Numbered from the stretch's first letter, positions 33,882-42,457 are shown. The stretch: DNA of 64,000 nucleotides from G016234445 sp964438865 (GCA_964438865.1 CAYTMI010000007.1:133813-197812), one strand, 5' to 3'. The notes: a model not told the origin generated them from the sequence alone. Numbers and translations are program-made.

Positions 33882-35342
33882 CTACTTCCTCCGGGGAGGG
33901 AGCGTCGCCATGTAGGCGCTGATCGCGGAGGCAGCGCGGCGCCCGTCGGCCAGGGCAGTGACCACGAGGTCGGCGCCGTTCACGTTGTCGCCGCCGGCGA
34001 ACAGCCCCGGCCGGGAGGTGCGGCCGCCTTCGTCCACCTGGATGAGCGCCTTGCGGTCCGACTTCAGGCCCGACGTGGTCTGGGGGACCAGGGGGTCGGC
34101 GCCGTAGCCGATGGCGATCGCGACGGCGTCAGCGGGGACGATGTATTCGCTGCCCTTGATGGCGCGGGGGGAACGACGGCCGCTTGCGTCGGGTTCGCCC
34201 AGTTCCATCTTCTGCAGTTCGACCGCAACGACCTTGTCCGCTTCGTCGCCGATGATCCGCGTCGGCAGCGTCAGCATCGCGAACTCGACGCCTTCCTCGC
34301 GGGCGTTCCTGCGTTCTTCCCCGCGGCCGAGCATTTCGTTTTCGGTGCGCCGGTAGACGAGGGTGACGTGTTCGGCGCCGAGCCGGACAGCCGTGCGGAC
34401 GCAGTCCATGGAGGTATCGCCGCCGCCGATGACCACGACGTTCGTGAGCTTCGGGAGCGGTTCCCGGAGGTGGGCCGGGAGTTGGTCGGGGGGGAGGTTG
34501 CCGCGGACGAGGAAGTCGGTGGCTTTGTGGACGCCGTCGAGGTTTTCGCCCTCGATCTCCATGGCGTTGCCGACGCCGGCGCCCGTGCCAAGGAAGACGG
34601 CGTCGAACTGGCCCTCGAGCATACCGTCGATGGTGATGTCGCGGCCGACGTAGGTGTTGCAGACGAACTTCACCCCCAGCGCTTCGAGGTGGGCGATGTA
34701 TTCGTCAACGATCGACTTGCGCATCTTGAAGTTGGGGATGCCGTAGACAAGGACGCCACCGGGTTCGGGCCAGAATTCGTAGACAGTGACGGCGTGGCCT
34801 TCGAGGGCGAGCTGTTCGGCGACGGCGAGGCTGGCCGGCCCCGAACCGATCGCCCCGACGGAGCGCCCCGTCGGTTGGGGCGTGTAGCGGGGCGGCGGGT
34901 AGCCCCCGAGCTGTTGCCGCTGGTAATCGGTGGCGAAGGCTTCCAGTTTGCCGATGGTGACGGCCGGCTCTTTCTGGCCGCCGGGGCGGATGGCGAAACC
35001 GACCACGCAGGCGCCTTCACAGAGCTTCTCCTGGGGACAGAGGCGGCCGCACATCTCCGGGAGATTGCTGGTTTCGCGGAACTTGTCCGCAGCGCCGACG
35101 ATGTCGCCCACTTCGAGCAGGGCGAAGGAGCCCGGGATGTCGTTTTGGACCGGGCAGGCTTCCTGGCACGGGGCCGAAGGGCACTGGATGCACCGGGACG
35201 CCTCCACCATCGCCGCGTTGACGTCGAACCCGATGTAGGTCTCGTCGAAGTTGCGCTTGCGAACTTCGGCATCCTGCTTGGGGACGGGCTGGACACTGAC
35301 GGAGAGGCGGCGGTGGACGTCGTGGGGGTGCGGCTGCGTCAT
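33882..35342 (-). CDS. GltD-like NADPH-dependent glutamate synthase small subunit
   Basis: A 486-residue flavoprotein. The N-terminal Fe-S part has CIQCPSAPCQEACPV and MCGRLCPQEKLCEGACV, enough for two 4Fe-4S clusters. Next come the FAD site GSGPASLAVAEQLA and the NADPH site VIGGGDTSMDCVRTAVRLG, ending with a GLFAGGDNVNGADLVVTALADGR motif. In glutamate synthase this subunit feeds NADPH electrons to the large subunit. No gltB lies nearby, so it may serve a distant GltB or another partner such as a stand-alone NADPH:acceptor oxidoreductase. Confidence 0.88.
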   Translation of the reverse strand: MTQPHPHDVHRRLSVSVQPVPKQDAEVRKRNFDETYIGFDVNAAMVEASRCIQCPSAPCQEACPVQNDIPGSFALLEVGDIVGAADKFRETSNLPEMCGRLCPQEKLCEGACVVGFAIRPGGQKEPAVTIGKLEAFATDYQRQQLGGYPPPRYTPQPTGRSVGAIGSGPASLAVAEQLALEGHAVTVYEFWPEPGGVLVYGIPNFKMRKSIVDEYIAHLEALGVKFVCNTYVGRDITIDGMLEGQFDAVFLGTGAGVGNAMEIEGENLDGVHKATDFLVRGNLPPDQLPAHLREPLPKLTNVVVIGGGDTSMDCVRTAVRLGAEHVTLVYRRTENEMLGRGEERRNAREEGVEFAMLTLPTRIIGDEADKVVAVELQKMELGEPDASGRRSPRAIKGSEYIVPADAVAIAIGYGADPLVPQTTSGLKSDRKALIQVDEGGRTSRPGLFAGGDNVNGADLVVTALADGRRAASAISAYMATLPPRRK

Positions 35343-35455
35343 AGGTAAACGTTAGCAGGCCGGGGGTGGGCTCCCGGTGCGCTGCGTGACCTCGGTTCAG
35401 GGTGTACAGGCGATCGTAGGCGATGGGATGGCGGTGTCAACGCGCGGAGGCTGAA

Positions 35456-35947
35456 TCATTCGTCCTGCCCGCGCTCCTGGTACTCGCGGTCGGCACGTTT
35501 CCCGCGGTAGACGCGCATGTCGATCGCCCGGGTGACCTGGGGGGTGAGGCGGAAGAGCAGGCGCGGCTCGGTCTGCATGTTGGCGAAGAACTTGTCGACC
35601 GCATCTGCGTTGGCGGGGTCGCCCCGCCCCACGTACTTCTCGGCGAGGAGGCGAGAGATGGGCCAGATGTCGAAGTCCGGGCGTTCGAAGGCGGTGCAGA
35701 CGCCGTCGAACTCGACGTGTCCGGTGAGCGGCGGGCCGGACTCGATGCAGAGCGAGGCGCGGCCGTCGTGCTCCAGTTGCCTGCACCAGACACGGGAGTA
35801 GGTGCCGGTGATCCAGACCGCGCCGTCTTTCCAGAGCCACCAGACGGGCACGGTGTAGGGCATGCCGTCGCGCCGGAGCGTGGCGATCACGCCGACGAAC
35901 GGCTGCTGGAGGAAGTCTTCGAGGTCTTCGGGCTTCATTCTGGGCAT
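35456..35947 (-). CDS. Pyridoxamine 5'-phosphate oxidase-like split-barrel protein
   Basis: A 163-residue protein of the FMN-binding split-barrel superfamily. It starts EDLEDFLQQPFVGVIATLRRDGMPYTVPVWWLWKD, the typical PPOX opening. A strand with VWITGTYSRVWCRQLEHDGRASLCIE follows. The group includes PNPOx, F420-binding reductases and proteins of unknown role, so the cofactor could be FMN or F420. It begins 6 bases after the stop of the nuclease-like gene. Confidence 0.78.
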   Translation of the reverse strand: MPRMKPEDLEDFLQQPFVGVIATLRRDGMPYTVPVWWLWKDGAVWITGTYSRVWCRQLEHDGRASLCIESGPPLTGHVEFDGVCTAFERPDFDIWPISRLLAEKYVGRGDPANADAVDKFFANMQTEPRLLFRLTPQVTRAIDMRVYRGKRADREYQERGQDE

Positions 35948-35953
35948 GGCGAC

Positions 35954-37006
35954 TCAGTCCCCCGACCGGCCCGCGGGGGCCGACGTCTCATCAGACGGGT
36001 ATCGGTCATCGAGGTCCGACCAGGGACGTCCGCGCAGGCTCGCGGCCAGCGTCCCAGCGTCGGCCACCTTCAGGCTGGCTACATCGAAGTAGCGCTTGCT
36101 GCCGAACATTCCCCCCTTCGTCGTCTTGCGGAAGTCAGTTTCCAGCAAGCCTCCGAGGAGGAACACTCGGCCCGGCATGAGCCCATCCCCCCAAAGCCGG
36201 AGCGCGTTCCGCGCGCGCTCTTTCAGTTCGCGCTCGTCTCCCGCCCCGTTGTTCCAGAGGATGGTCTCGGTGTCGGAGGCAACATCCACGACCGCCTCGA
36301 TCTCGGCGACGTGGCTGACCGCCTTGTTCTTGTAGGCGCCGAAGAAGCGGCTGCGAGCATGACTGTATGCTCCCCCAGATGTGGGGCACGCATAGGCCTG
36401 CAGGTCAAGCACTCGTTCCATGGTCCCGGCGCAGTTGACCGCATCGAGACGAGTCTTCCACGTCCCAAGCAAGCCCTCGCTATCCAGATACTGCTCGAAA
36501 TCCGCGACTGTCGCTACGAGCGACGGCGAGATCCGGTTCCTGCGAATCGCAGCAACGAAATCCTCAAACGACACAGCCGCGAAGCGAATTCGGTCGTCGT
36601 AATCTTTGCGGCATATCTCTCGAATGCGCTCGAAGCGGCTCGCCTCGGTGGCTTCGAAGTTCGATAGAGCGAACAGGATTCGCATACCTGGAGGAAGTTG
36701 ATCAAGCTGCCCAAGGTGTCTTTTCAGTTGATCATCGTGGAACCAGTCAGATAATTTCGTCTCGAAAAATATAAACAACGGTTGCTGGAGAATGAGACCG
36801 TCTGGGACGGCGTTCTCTCTTCGCGATTGCTGGGTGAATCGTACTCCTACGTGATCGGAAATATCCTCTCCAAGAAGACCACTCAGGAACTCCCCGAGGT
36901 ACGGGGGGTGCTCCTCGTAGAGAAGCTTGAGGATCAGCAGGCAGTAGTTGGTGGTTCGATTCTCCTTCTGGTCGTAGCCGGAGAACAGGCTGATCTCGGA
37001 GGCCAT
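35954..37006 (-). CDS. PD-(D/E)XK nuclease-like protein
   Basis: A 350-residue protein with no close family I can name. Residues 60-100 carry a plausible restriction-nuclease core: PDG (Asp69), then FFETKLSDW (Glu82 and Lys84, an ExK), then a Gln-containing helix QLKRHLGQL. The rest is helical with a long C-terminal region ending in a hydrophilic tail. The gene is visibly less GC-rich than its neighbours, especially at its 5' end around 36.7 kb, which suggests recent transfer. A 77-residue acidic protein is encoded 9 bases upstream. Together they could be a toxin-antitoxin or defence pair; this is inference. Confidence 0.6.
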   Translation of the reverse strand: MASEISLFSGYDQKENRTTNYCLLILKLLYEEHPPYLGEFLSGLLGEDISDHVGVRFTQQSRRENAVPDGLILQQPLFIFFETKLSDWFHDDQLKRHLGQLDQLPPGMRILFALSNFEATEASRFERIREICRKDYDDRIRFAAVSFEDFVAAIRRNRISPSLVATVADFEQYLDSEGLLGTWKTRLDAVNCAGTMERVLDLQAYACPTSGGAYSHARSRFFGAYKNKAVSHVAEIEAVVDVASDTETILWNNGAGDERELKERARNALRLWGDGLMPGRVFLLGGLLETDFRKTTKGGMFGSKRYFDVASLKVADAGTLAASLRGRPWSDLDDRYPSDETSAPAGRSGD

Positions 37007-37015
37007 CCTAATCGC

Positions 37016-37249
37016 TCACCGGGACGCACTGGCGGTTACGAGGTCGTCGTAAAGTCCCTCATCCTCGGGGGCATAGCTCCGAAGAAAGGCCTCGTGGTCG
37101 CGGAACAGTCCGCCTCCCGGAGGCGCCGGCTCCACGGTGACGAGCCAGCTTCCCTCCCCAACGCACGCACGAATGTCCTCCGGGAGCTCCAGGCACTCGC
37201 CGGGCGCGACCTCCACTCGATACGTGATCCTCAACGGTTCGGCCTTCAT
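37016..37249 (-). CDS. Small acidic antitoxin-like protein
   Basis: A 77-residue protein with a beta-rich N-terminus (MKAEPLRITYRVEVAPG, then LELPEDIRACVGEGSWLVTVEPA) and an acidic C-terminus with FLRSYAPEDEGLYDDL. The pattern of a short beta domain followed by EDxxLYDD-type residues is seen in antitoxins of type II systems. It is directly upstream of, and in the same operon as, the nuclease-like gene. No DNA-binding helix is obvious. The assignment rests on size, charge and position only. Confidence 0.5.
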   Translation of the reverse strand: MKAEPLRITYRVEVAPGECLELPEDIRACVGEGSWLVTVEPAPPGGGLFRDHEAFLRSYAPEDEGLYDDLVTASASR

Positions 37250-37281
37250 GGTGCTCCCCCTCGATCAGAGATCCCGAGCCC

Positions 37282-38280
37282 TCATCGTACCGCGTCTTTC
37301 GCCGTGCCGATCAGTTCGTAGCGCGGCGGTTCGATCCATTCGTCCGAAGGCGGGTTCTCCTGCGCCCGGACTTCCGCCCGGAGCTGTTCCGCCTCGTACT
37401 TCTTCGCCTGACGGATGACCGTTGACCGCGCCTTCGCGTGCTCGACCTCGCGGGCGGCCTTCGCCGGGTTCTGCTTCCGCGGCCGGCCGGGGTAGAGCTT
37501 CAGCCGCCCCTCGCCCGCAAGCTGAGCCAGGTGGGCCCGGACGTTGTTGTCGGCAGCCCTTCGCAGGCGCTTGTCGATGTCCGGGTAGAGCTGGAGCATG
37601 ATGTCCCAACTGCTGACGGCGCCCCCACCTTCGAGCACGCCGAGGATCTGGCGCTCGCGCATGTTGCGGTGGCCCACGTACATCTGCAGCCGCTCGCGCG
37701 GGTCGTTGACGATCTTTCCGTGGCCGGGGCAAATCACCTTCAGGTTGGGCAGCTCGAGCAGCCGGGCGAGGGTGCTCCGGTAGTCGCCGAGATCCCAGAC
37801 CGTGGTGGTCGAACTCCCCAGGAGGGTGTCTCCGGTGAAGAGCACGCCTTCCTCTTCGAGGTAGTAGCAGAGGCTGTCGACGCTGTGGCCGGGGGTCACG
37901 AGCACCTGCAGCCGGGTGCCGCCGCCGAGTTCGAGCACCTGGCCTTCGCGCAGGGTTTGGACGCCGGTCGAGGGCAGTCGGCCCTTCAGGAGCTTGACCC
38001 CGTTCCCGGGCACGAGGATGTCGGCCTTCAGCACGTCGCGGGCCCACTTAAGGTTGCCGCTGTGGTCTGAGTGGTGATGGGTAATGGCGGCGAACGCGAC
38101 TTCGGCGTGCTCGGTGGCGGCGAGGTACCCGCGGATCATCCAGCGATAGCGCTCCATCGCCTCGCCCGAATCGATCGTAAGCACCTGGCCGTCCCCGACG
38201 AGGTAGATGTCGGTGAAGTCGGGGTGCATCGGGTTCTCATCGGGCACCTGGATGGCACGGACGGAGGGCGAAATGCGCAT
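37282..38280 (-). CDS. MBL-fold metallo-hydrolase (LACTB2-like)
   Basis: A 332-residue metallo-beta-lactamase-fold protein. The metal motif is THHHSDHSG, with further ligand positions in TPGHSVDSLC, LFTGDTL and PGHGKIV. A helical winged-helix-like C-terminal domain follows, as in LACTB2-type enzymes, and a basic RPRKQNPAKAAR region lies before the end. LACTB2 relatives act as ribonucleases or hydrolases, so the substrate here is open. ATG 38280 follows the non-coding stretch after 38281. Confidence 0.82.
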   Translation of the reverse strand: MRISPSVRAIQVPDENPMHPDFTDIYLVGDGQVLTIDSGEAMERYRWMIRGYLAATEHAEVAFAAITHHHSDHSGNLKWARDVLKADILVPGNGVKLLKGRLPSTGVQTLREGQVLELGGGTRLQVLVTPGHSVDSLCYYLEEEGVLFTGDTLLGSSTTTVWDLGDYRSTLARLLELPNLKVICPGHGKIVNDPRERLQMYVGHRNMRERQILGVLEGGGAVSSWDIMLQLYPDIDKRLRRAADNNVRAHLAQLAGEGRLKLYPGRPRKQNPAKAAREVEHAKARSTVIRQAKKYEAEQLRAEVRAQENPPSDEWIEPPRYELIGTAKDAVR

Positions 38281-38350
38281 GCGCAGATGATAGGGGATCC
38301 GGGATGCGGCCGGGGGTGAAGGCTGCCACGGGCGGCCGGCAGCGCCGCGG

Positions 38351-38393
38351 CCTCCTCCCTCCTCCCTCCTCCCTCCCCGGGGCCGTGTACAAT
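38351..38393 (+). promoter_or_regulatory. CTCCTCC tandem repeat and -10-like box before the alpha/beta hydrolase
   Basis: Bases 38351-38378 are a pyrimidine-only run in which CTCCTCC occurs about three times in a row. Ten bases later, TACAAT (38388-38393) is a good -10 hexamer for the gene at 38423. The repeat occupies the -35 area, so its copy number would alter spacer geometry. No conventional -35 box is visible. Confidence 0.45.
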
Positions 38394-38422
38394 CGCGGCA
38401 ACTTCACGCGGGGAGCTTCGCC

Positions 38423-39256
38423 ATGCCACGAGCGCCAATCAACGGGACCGAATTGTTCTACGACCAGCAGGGAGAGGGCGAAGTGCTGCTCTTCCACCAC
38501 GGCTACACGGGTTCGCACGACGCCTGGGACAACGTCGTCCCGGCCTTCAAGGACCGTTACCGCTGCATCGTCATGGACGCGCGGGGGGCCGGTGACAGCG
38601 CCCACCCGGCCGACGGCTACAACATCCGGCAGTACGCCGCCGACGTCGTGGCGATGGCGGACCACCTGGGTGTCTCGACGTTCACCTACATCGGCCACAG
38701 CATGGGCGGCGTCATCGGCATAGAACTTGGCCTCAATTACGCCAACCGGCTGGAGCGCCTGGTCCTGGTAGCGCCGGCCCCGGCCGATGGCATCCAGTAC
38801 CCGGGCATGGAACAGGAGCGCGACCGCGCCCGGAAGATGCGGCGGGAGCGGGACGTCTCCGCTCGCCTCAGGGAAGCGGTAGCCCTCGCCGGGCGGCCGG
38901 ACGCCGACCTCCTGCGGCGGAACATCGCACGTGGCTTCTCGGCCTCGGAAGGGCACTTCGAGGAGTCATGGGAGGACCTGGTGAACTACCGCGCAGGCGA
39001 TCGGCTCGGCGAGATCAAGACGCCTACGCTGATGATGGCCGGTGCCGCCGACAGCCTCCTCCCCGCGAACCTCGCGGACTTTCAGCGCCTCGGGAACGCC
39101 ACCCTCCACGTCCTCAGCCGTGTCGGCCACGGCATGGAATACGAAGCCCCGGCTGAGTTCAACGCCGTCCTCGCCGACTTCCTCGACCACGGGGTGGTGA
39201 CGGCCCGGACGCTGATGCGGAACCTGCGGGAGTCGGAAGCGGCCCTCAGCCGCTAA
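38423..39256 (+). CDS. Alpha/beta hydrolase
   Basis: A 277-residue alpha/beta-hydrolase. The oxyanion-hole loop is LFHHGYTGSHDAW and the nucleophile elbow is YIGHSMGGVIG (Ser93). A likely catalytic Asp lies in MMAGAADSLLP and the His in VGHGMEYE. DARGAGDSAHPADGYNI completes the canonical pattern. It could be an esterase, epoxide hydrolase-like or C-C hydrolase. A GGGAG lies upstream of the ATG. Confidence 0.88.
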   Translation: MPRAPINGTELFYDQQGEGEVLLFHHGYTGSHDAWDNVVPAFKDRYRCIVMDARGAGDSAHPADGYNIRQYAADVVAMADHLGVSTFTYIGHSMGGVIGIELGLNYANRLERLVLVAPAPADGIQYPGMEQERDRARKMRRERDVSARLREAVALAGRPDADLLRRNIARGFSASEGHFEESWEDLVNYRAGDRLGEIKTPTLMMAGAADSLLPANLADFQRLGNATLHVLSRVGHGMEYEAPAEFNAVLADFLDHGVVTARTLMRNLRESEAALSR

Positions 39257-39272
39257 CACTGCCCGGGACCGG

Positions 39273-39309
39273 CGCTGCGGGGCCGTCCTCTCGGAACACC
39301 CCCGCAGCG
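39273..39309. terminator. Bidirectional hairpin between convergent genes
   Basis: CGCTGCGGGG at 39273-39282 and CCCCGCAGCG at 39300-39309 form a perfect 10-base stem with a 17-base loop. It lies between the convergent hydrolase and ABC-2 permease genes. No T tract follows on either strand, so any termination would be T-poor or assisted. Confidence 0.55.
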
Positions 39310-39321
39310 GTTGGCTGGTCG

Positions 39322-40164
39322 TCACCCACTTCGCTTGAGGCGGCCGGTCCGCTTTGCGTAGCGCTCGCCCCAGCTGAAGACCTGGACGCCCATGGGGATG
39401 AGCACGAGCCCCGCGGCGAGCAGCCCGAGCATCGTCGGCCAGAGGTCGGCCACGGAGTCGCCTTCGATCAGCGCGCCGCGGATGCCCTGGATGACGTAAG
39501 TGGCCGGGCTGATGACCGAAAGCGTCGCCAGCGGCTCGGGCATCTCCTTCGGAACCGCGTACACCCCCGAGATGAGCACGAGCGTCGCCTGGATGACGTG
39601 GGTCATCTGCATCCCGCGTTCGGGGTAGAGCAGCGGTAGCGTAGCCCCCATGATCCCGATCCCGATGAGACTGATGCTCCCGACGAGCAGCACCAGCGCG
39701 GCCGCCAGGTAATCGGCGTTGCTCATGTTCAGGTCGAAAGCAACGACGATGACCACCAGCACGACGGCAGTGTGGATGAACCCGTAGACCAGCGAAAACA
39801 GGGCCGTGCCCACCATGTGTGTCGACCGGCGGACGGGCGCCATGAAGGTGTACTCGATCGTCCCTTCCCAGCGTTCCCAGCTGATCATGTCGCTGACCGT
39901 TTCGAAGACCACCGCGAGGTAGTGCCAGACCAGCGCCCCGACCGCGAGGAAGAGGACGAGTTCGTCCACCTGGACGTCGCTGAGGGCGGCGGCGCCGACG
40001 GCGGCGTTCACGTTCTGGGCGATGAGGACGACGGCGAGGGAGTTGGCAATCGTATAAAGAATCCACACGACCTCCCAGCCCCAGTACCGTTTCGTCAGGT
40101 TGATGTTCCGTTCGACGAAGGCGTAGGACGCCCGGAGTTCCTGTATCGGCGCGGCGAGAGTCAT
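39322..40164 (-). CDS. ABC-2 type transporter permease
   Basis: A 280-residue membrane protein with six predicted hydrophobic segments of the ABC-2 (DrrB/NodJ) type. Recognisable is MISWERWEGTIEYTFMAPVRRSTHMVGTAL, the amphipathic segment that contacts the ATPase, and the late VSPATYVIQGIRGALI element. The ATG overlaps the stop of the ATPase gene by 4 bases. The two form an exporter of the drug or polysaccharide class; the substrate is unknown. Confidence 0.88.
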   Translation of the reverse strand: MTLAAPIQELRASYAFVERNINLTKRYWGWEVVWILYTIANSLAVVLIAQNVNAAVGAAALSDVQVDELVLFLAVGALVWHYLAVVFETVSDMISWERWEGTIEYTFMAPVRRSTHMVGTALFSLVYGFIHTAVVLVVIVVAFDLNMSNADYLAAALVLLVGSISLIGIGIMGATLPLLYPERGMQMTHVIQATLVLISGVYAVPKEMPEPLATLSVISPATYVIQGIRGALIEGDSVADLWPTMLGLLAAGLVLIPMGVQVFSWGERYAKRTGRLKRSG

Positions 40165-41120
40165 TTCGATTCCTCCACCTTGATGTCTTCTTCGATGCTG
40201 CGGCCGGTGAGCTGGAGGAAAACGTCCTCCAGGGTGGGCTCCGGCTGGTCGGCTGTACGGACGATGTCCTTCAAGGCGGCGGCCGTGTCGAGGGCGACGA
40301 TCCGGCCGTGGTCGACGATGGCGATGCGGTCGCAGAGCGATTCTGCTTCGTTCATGTCGTGGGTGCAGAGGATGATCGTGGCGTCGTGTAGGTCGCGGAT
40401 TTCGCGGACGAACGCCTGGACTTCGCGGCGGGAGTGGGGGTCGAGGCCGGTCGTCGGTTCGTCCAGGAGAAGAAGGATGGGGGCGGAAAGGAAGGCCCGG
40501 GCGATGGCCACCTTCTGCTGCATCCCGCGGGACATGTCTTCCATCGGCGACCAGATCGAGCGCCCTTCGATCCCGAGACGCTCAAGGATCTCGACGATCG
40601 TGGTGCGGGCGTAGGAGGGGTCCACGCCGTACATGCGGGCCCCGTACATCAGGTTCTCCATGGGCGAAAGCTTCTTGAAGAACGAGGGGTCGACGGAGAC
40701 GCGGTTGATCAGCCGCTTGACCTCGGCTTCGTCGGTGACCACGTCCTTTCCGAAGATGGTGATGGTGCCGGTGTCCGGGTGGAGGAGGGTCGAGACAAGG
40801 CGGATGAGGGTGCTCTTGCCGGTCCCGTTGGGGCCGAGGATGCCGAAGATCTCGCCGCGCTCAACCCGGAAGGAAACGTTGTCCACGGCAACGATGCGGC
40901 GTGAAGGAGCCCTCTTCCCACGGAGGCGCCCGATAACGCCGGGACCGGAGGAGAAGACCTTGCTCACGTCGCGGATCTCGAGAGCAGGACCATCGAGACG
41001 GGCGGGAAGGAGGCGGTGGGTGGCGGGCTCCGGTGCGATGGCGGTCATGGAAGGCTCCGATCTGCTGTGGCTGGCGGGCGGCGGTGGGGGGCTCTCGTGG
41101 GTGGCGGCCAGTGGTTCCAT
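40161..41120 (-). CDS. ABC-2 transporter ATPase (DrrA-like)
   Basis: The ATPase has ALEIRDVSKVF at the start, the Walker A GPNGTGKS, a SRGMQQKVAIARAF signature, and the Walker B LLLLDEPTTGLDPHSRREV. A DrrA-type C-terminus follows. The ATG at 41120 has GAGGGA upstream and gives about 319 residues; ATG 41048 with GGAG upstream is the alternative. A terminator hairpin and a second long hairpin lie in the leader before this start, so expression is probably controlled by attenuation. The permease gene follows with a 4-base overlap. Confidence 0.9.
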   Translation of the reverse strand: MEPLAATHESPPPPPASHSRSEPSMTAIAPEPATHRLLPARLDGPALEIRDVSKVFSSGPGVIGRLRGKRAPSRRIVAVDNVSFRVERGEIFGILGPNGTGKSTLIRLVSTLLHPDTGTITIFGKDVVTDEAEVKRLINRVSVDPSFFKKLSPMENLMYGARMYGVDPSYARTTIVEILERLGIEGRSIWSPMEDMSRGMQQKVAIARAFLSAPILLLLDEPTTGLDPHSRREVQAFVREIRDLHDATIILCTHDMNEAESLCDRIAIVDHGRIVALDTAAALKDIVRTADQPEPTLEDVFLQLTGRSIEEDIKVEESK

Positions 41121-41154
41121 CGTTCCCTCGGTTTGTGGGGCGGTCCAGAAACGG

Positions 41155-41188
41155 ACGAAGCGCCGGCGGGATGCCCGCGGCGCTTCGT
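41155..41188 (-). promoter_or_regulatory. Long leader hairpin before the ABC exporter ATPase
   Basis: ACGAAGCGCC at 41155-41164 and GGCGCTTCGT at 41179-41188 form a perfect 10-base stem, and GCGGG/CCCGC inside it extends the pairing. It lies between the terminator hairpin and the ATPase start in the direction of transcription. It could be a second stop/go structure; this is inferred from position only. Confidence 0.55.
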
Positions 41189-41211
41189 TACCTGTCGTGG
41201 GGGGAGGAACG

Positions 41212-41245
41212 AAAAAGCCGTGGGCGATTCGGTCGTGCCCACGGC
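41212..41245 (-). terminator. Intrinsic terminator in the leader of the ABC exporter operon
   Basis: On the minus strand GCCGTGGGC and GCCCACGGC form a 9-base stem with an 11-base loop, followed by TTTTT. This is a classic Rho-independent terminator. It lies about 90 bases upstream of the ATPase start rather than after a gene, so it either ends a short leader RNA or acts as an attenuator. Confidence 0.75.
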
Positions 41246-41249
41246 TGAC

Positions 41250-41265
41250 TGACAATGTTATGTCA
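41250..41265. promoter_or_regulatory. Inverted repeat upstream of the leader terminator
   Basis: TGACA at 41250-41254 and TGTCA at 41261-41265 form a 5-base inverted repeat with 6 bases between. It sits just before the leader terminator in the ABC exporter region and could be an operator. The sequence around it is AT-rich, and a TTTGACATAACAT stretch could hold promoter elements, but no -35/-10 pair with good spacing was found. Confidence 0.35.
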
Positions 41266-41473
41266 AATACTCAACCGAAAGGCACAGAATCCAGGATGGA
41301 AATAGGCGGGGTGAAGCGCAGCCGGGCGCTCATCGCGGTAACCATTGCAACGTTCATCTGCGTACTGGCGCCCTTTCCTCGAACTTCGTTGGTGACTATA
41401 GCTCGAAGTGGCCGTGTGAATCAAATCGAGCCGAGGGTACCGCCTGCCGGGCGGCGAGCGGTAGGATGTGGCC

Positions 41474-42457
41474 ATGACGGACGCGGCGCTTCCGATCGGG
41501 CTGAATGACGTGCGGATCGCAGCGGAGCGGCTGCGGGGCGTGGCGAACCGGACGCCGGTCATGACCTCGCGGACCTTCGACACACGCGCCGGTGCGGGGA
41601 CCAGGGTCTTCTTCAAGTGCGAAAACTACCAGCGCGTCGGCGCCTTCAAGTTCCGCGGGGCCTACAACCACATCGCCAGCCTGGAGCCTGGAGAACGCGC
41701 CCGAGGGATCGTCGCCACCTCGTCCGGGAACCACGCGCAGGGCGTGGCCCTCGCCTGCCGTCTGCTGGGCACGCACGCGACGATCCTGATGCCCTCCGAC
41801 GCGCCCGCCACCAAGCTCGCGGCGACGCGTGGCTACGGGGCCAACGTCGTGCTCTACGACCGCGAGCAGGTCTACCCGGAGACGTTCGTCCAGGAGTACG
41901 CGAAGGCGCATGGCCTGCACTGGGTGCCCGCCTACGACGACCCGCTGATTATGGCCGGGCAGGGCACCGCCGCCCTGGAACTGGTCGAGGAGGTGGGCGC
42001 GCTCGACGTTTTCCTCGCGCCGATGGGGGGCGGAGGGCTGATGTCGGGATGCGCGACGGCGGTGAAGGGCCTGCTCCCGGCGGCGAAGGTCCTGGGCGTC
42101 GAGACCGACGGTGCGGACGACTGGGTACAGAGCCTGGCCCGGGGCGAACGTGTGATGATCGACCCGCCGGCCACGATCGCGGACGGCATCCGCACGCGCC
42201 AGCCCGGGGTCCGGCCCTTCGCGCAATGCCGGGCGCTGCTCGACGGCGTGGTGGTCGTGAGCGACGGCGAGGTCCGCGAGGCCATGCGGTTCATGGTCAC
42301 GCGCATGAAGATGCTGGTGGAGCCGACCGGCGCGGTTGCAGCGGCAGCGGTGATGGCGGGAAGACTCGGTGACCTGGCTGGGAAGCGGGTGGGGGTGATC
42401 GCCTCCGGCGGGAACGTCGACCCTGAAGTGCTGTGCGCGGTGCTAACCGGCGCCTGA
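41474..42457 (+). CDS. Threonine dehydratase / serine racemase-like PLP enzyme
   Basis: A 327-residue fold type II PLP enzyme. The Schiff-base lysine is in GAFKFRGAYNHI (Lys59) and the phosphate loop is MGGGGLMSG. A SSGNHAQGVAL block contacts the substrate. The C-terminal ACT-type regulatory domain of biosynthetic IlvA is absent, so this is the short catabolic or serine/threonine racemase-dehydratase form. The ATG at 41474 was preferred over GTG 41468. It converges on the Lut genes, overlapping the LutB-LutC stop region by about 15 bases. Confidence 0.88.
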   Translation: MTDAALPIGLNDVRIAAERLRGVANRTPVMTSRTFDTRAGAGTRVFFKCENYQRVGAFKFRGAYNHIASLEPGERARGIVATSSGNHAQGVALACRLLGTHATILMPSDAPATKLAATRGYGANVVLYDREQVYPETFVQEYAKAHGLHWVPAYDDPLIMAGQGTAALELVEEVGALDVFLAPMGGGGLMSGCATAVKGLLPAAKVLGVETDGADDWVQSLARGERVMIDPPATIADGIRTRQPGVRPFAQCRALLDGVVVVSDGEVREAMRFMVTRMKMLVEPTGAVAAAAVMAGRLGDLAGKRVGVIASGGNVDPEVLCAVLTGA

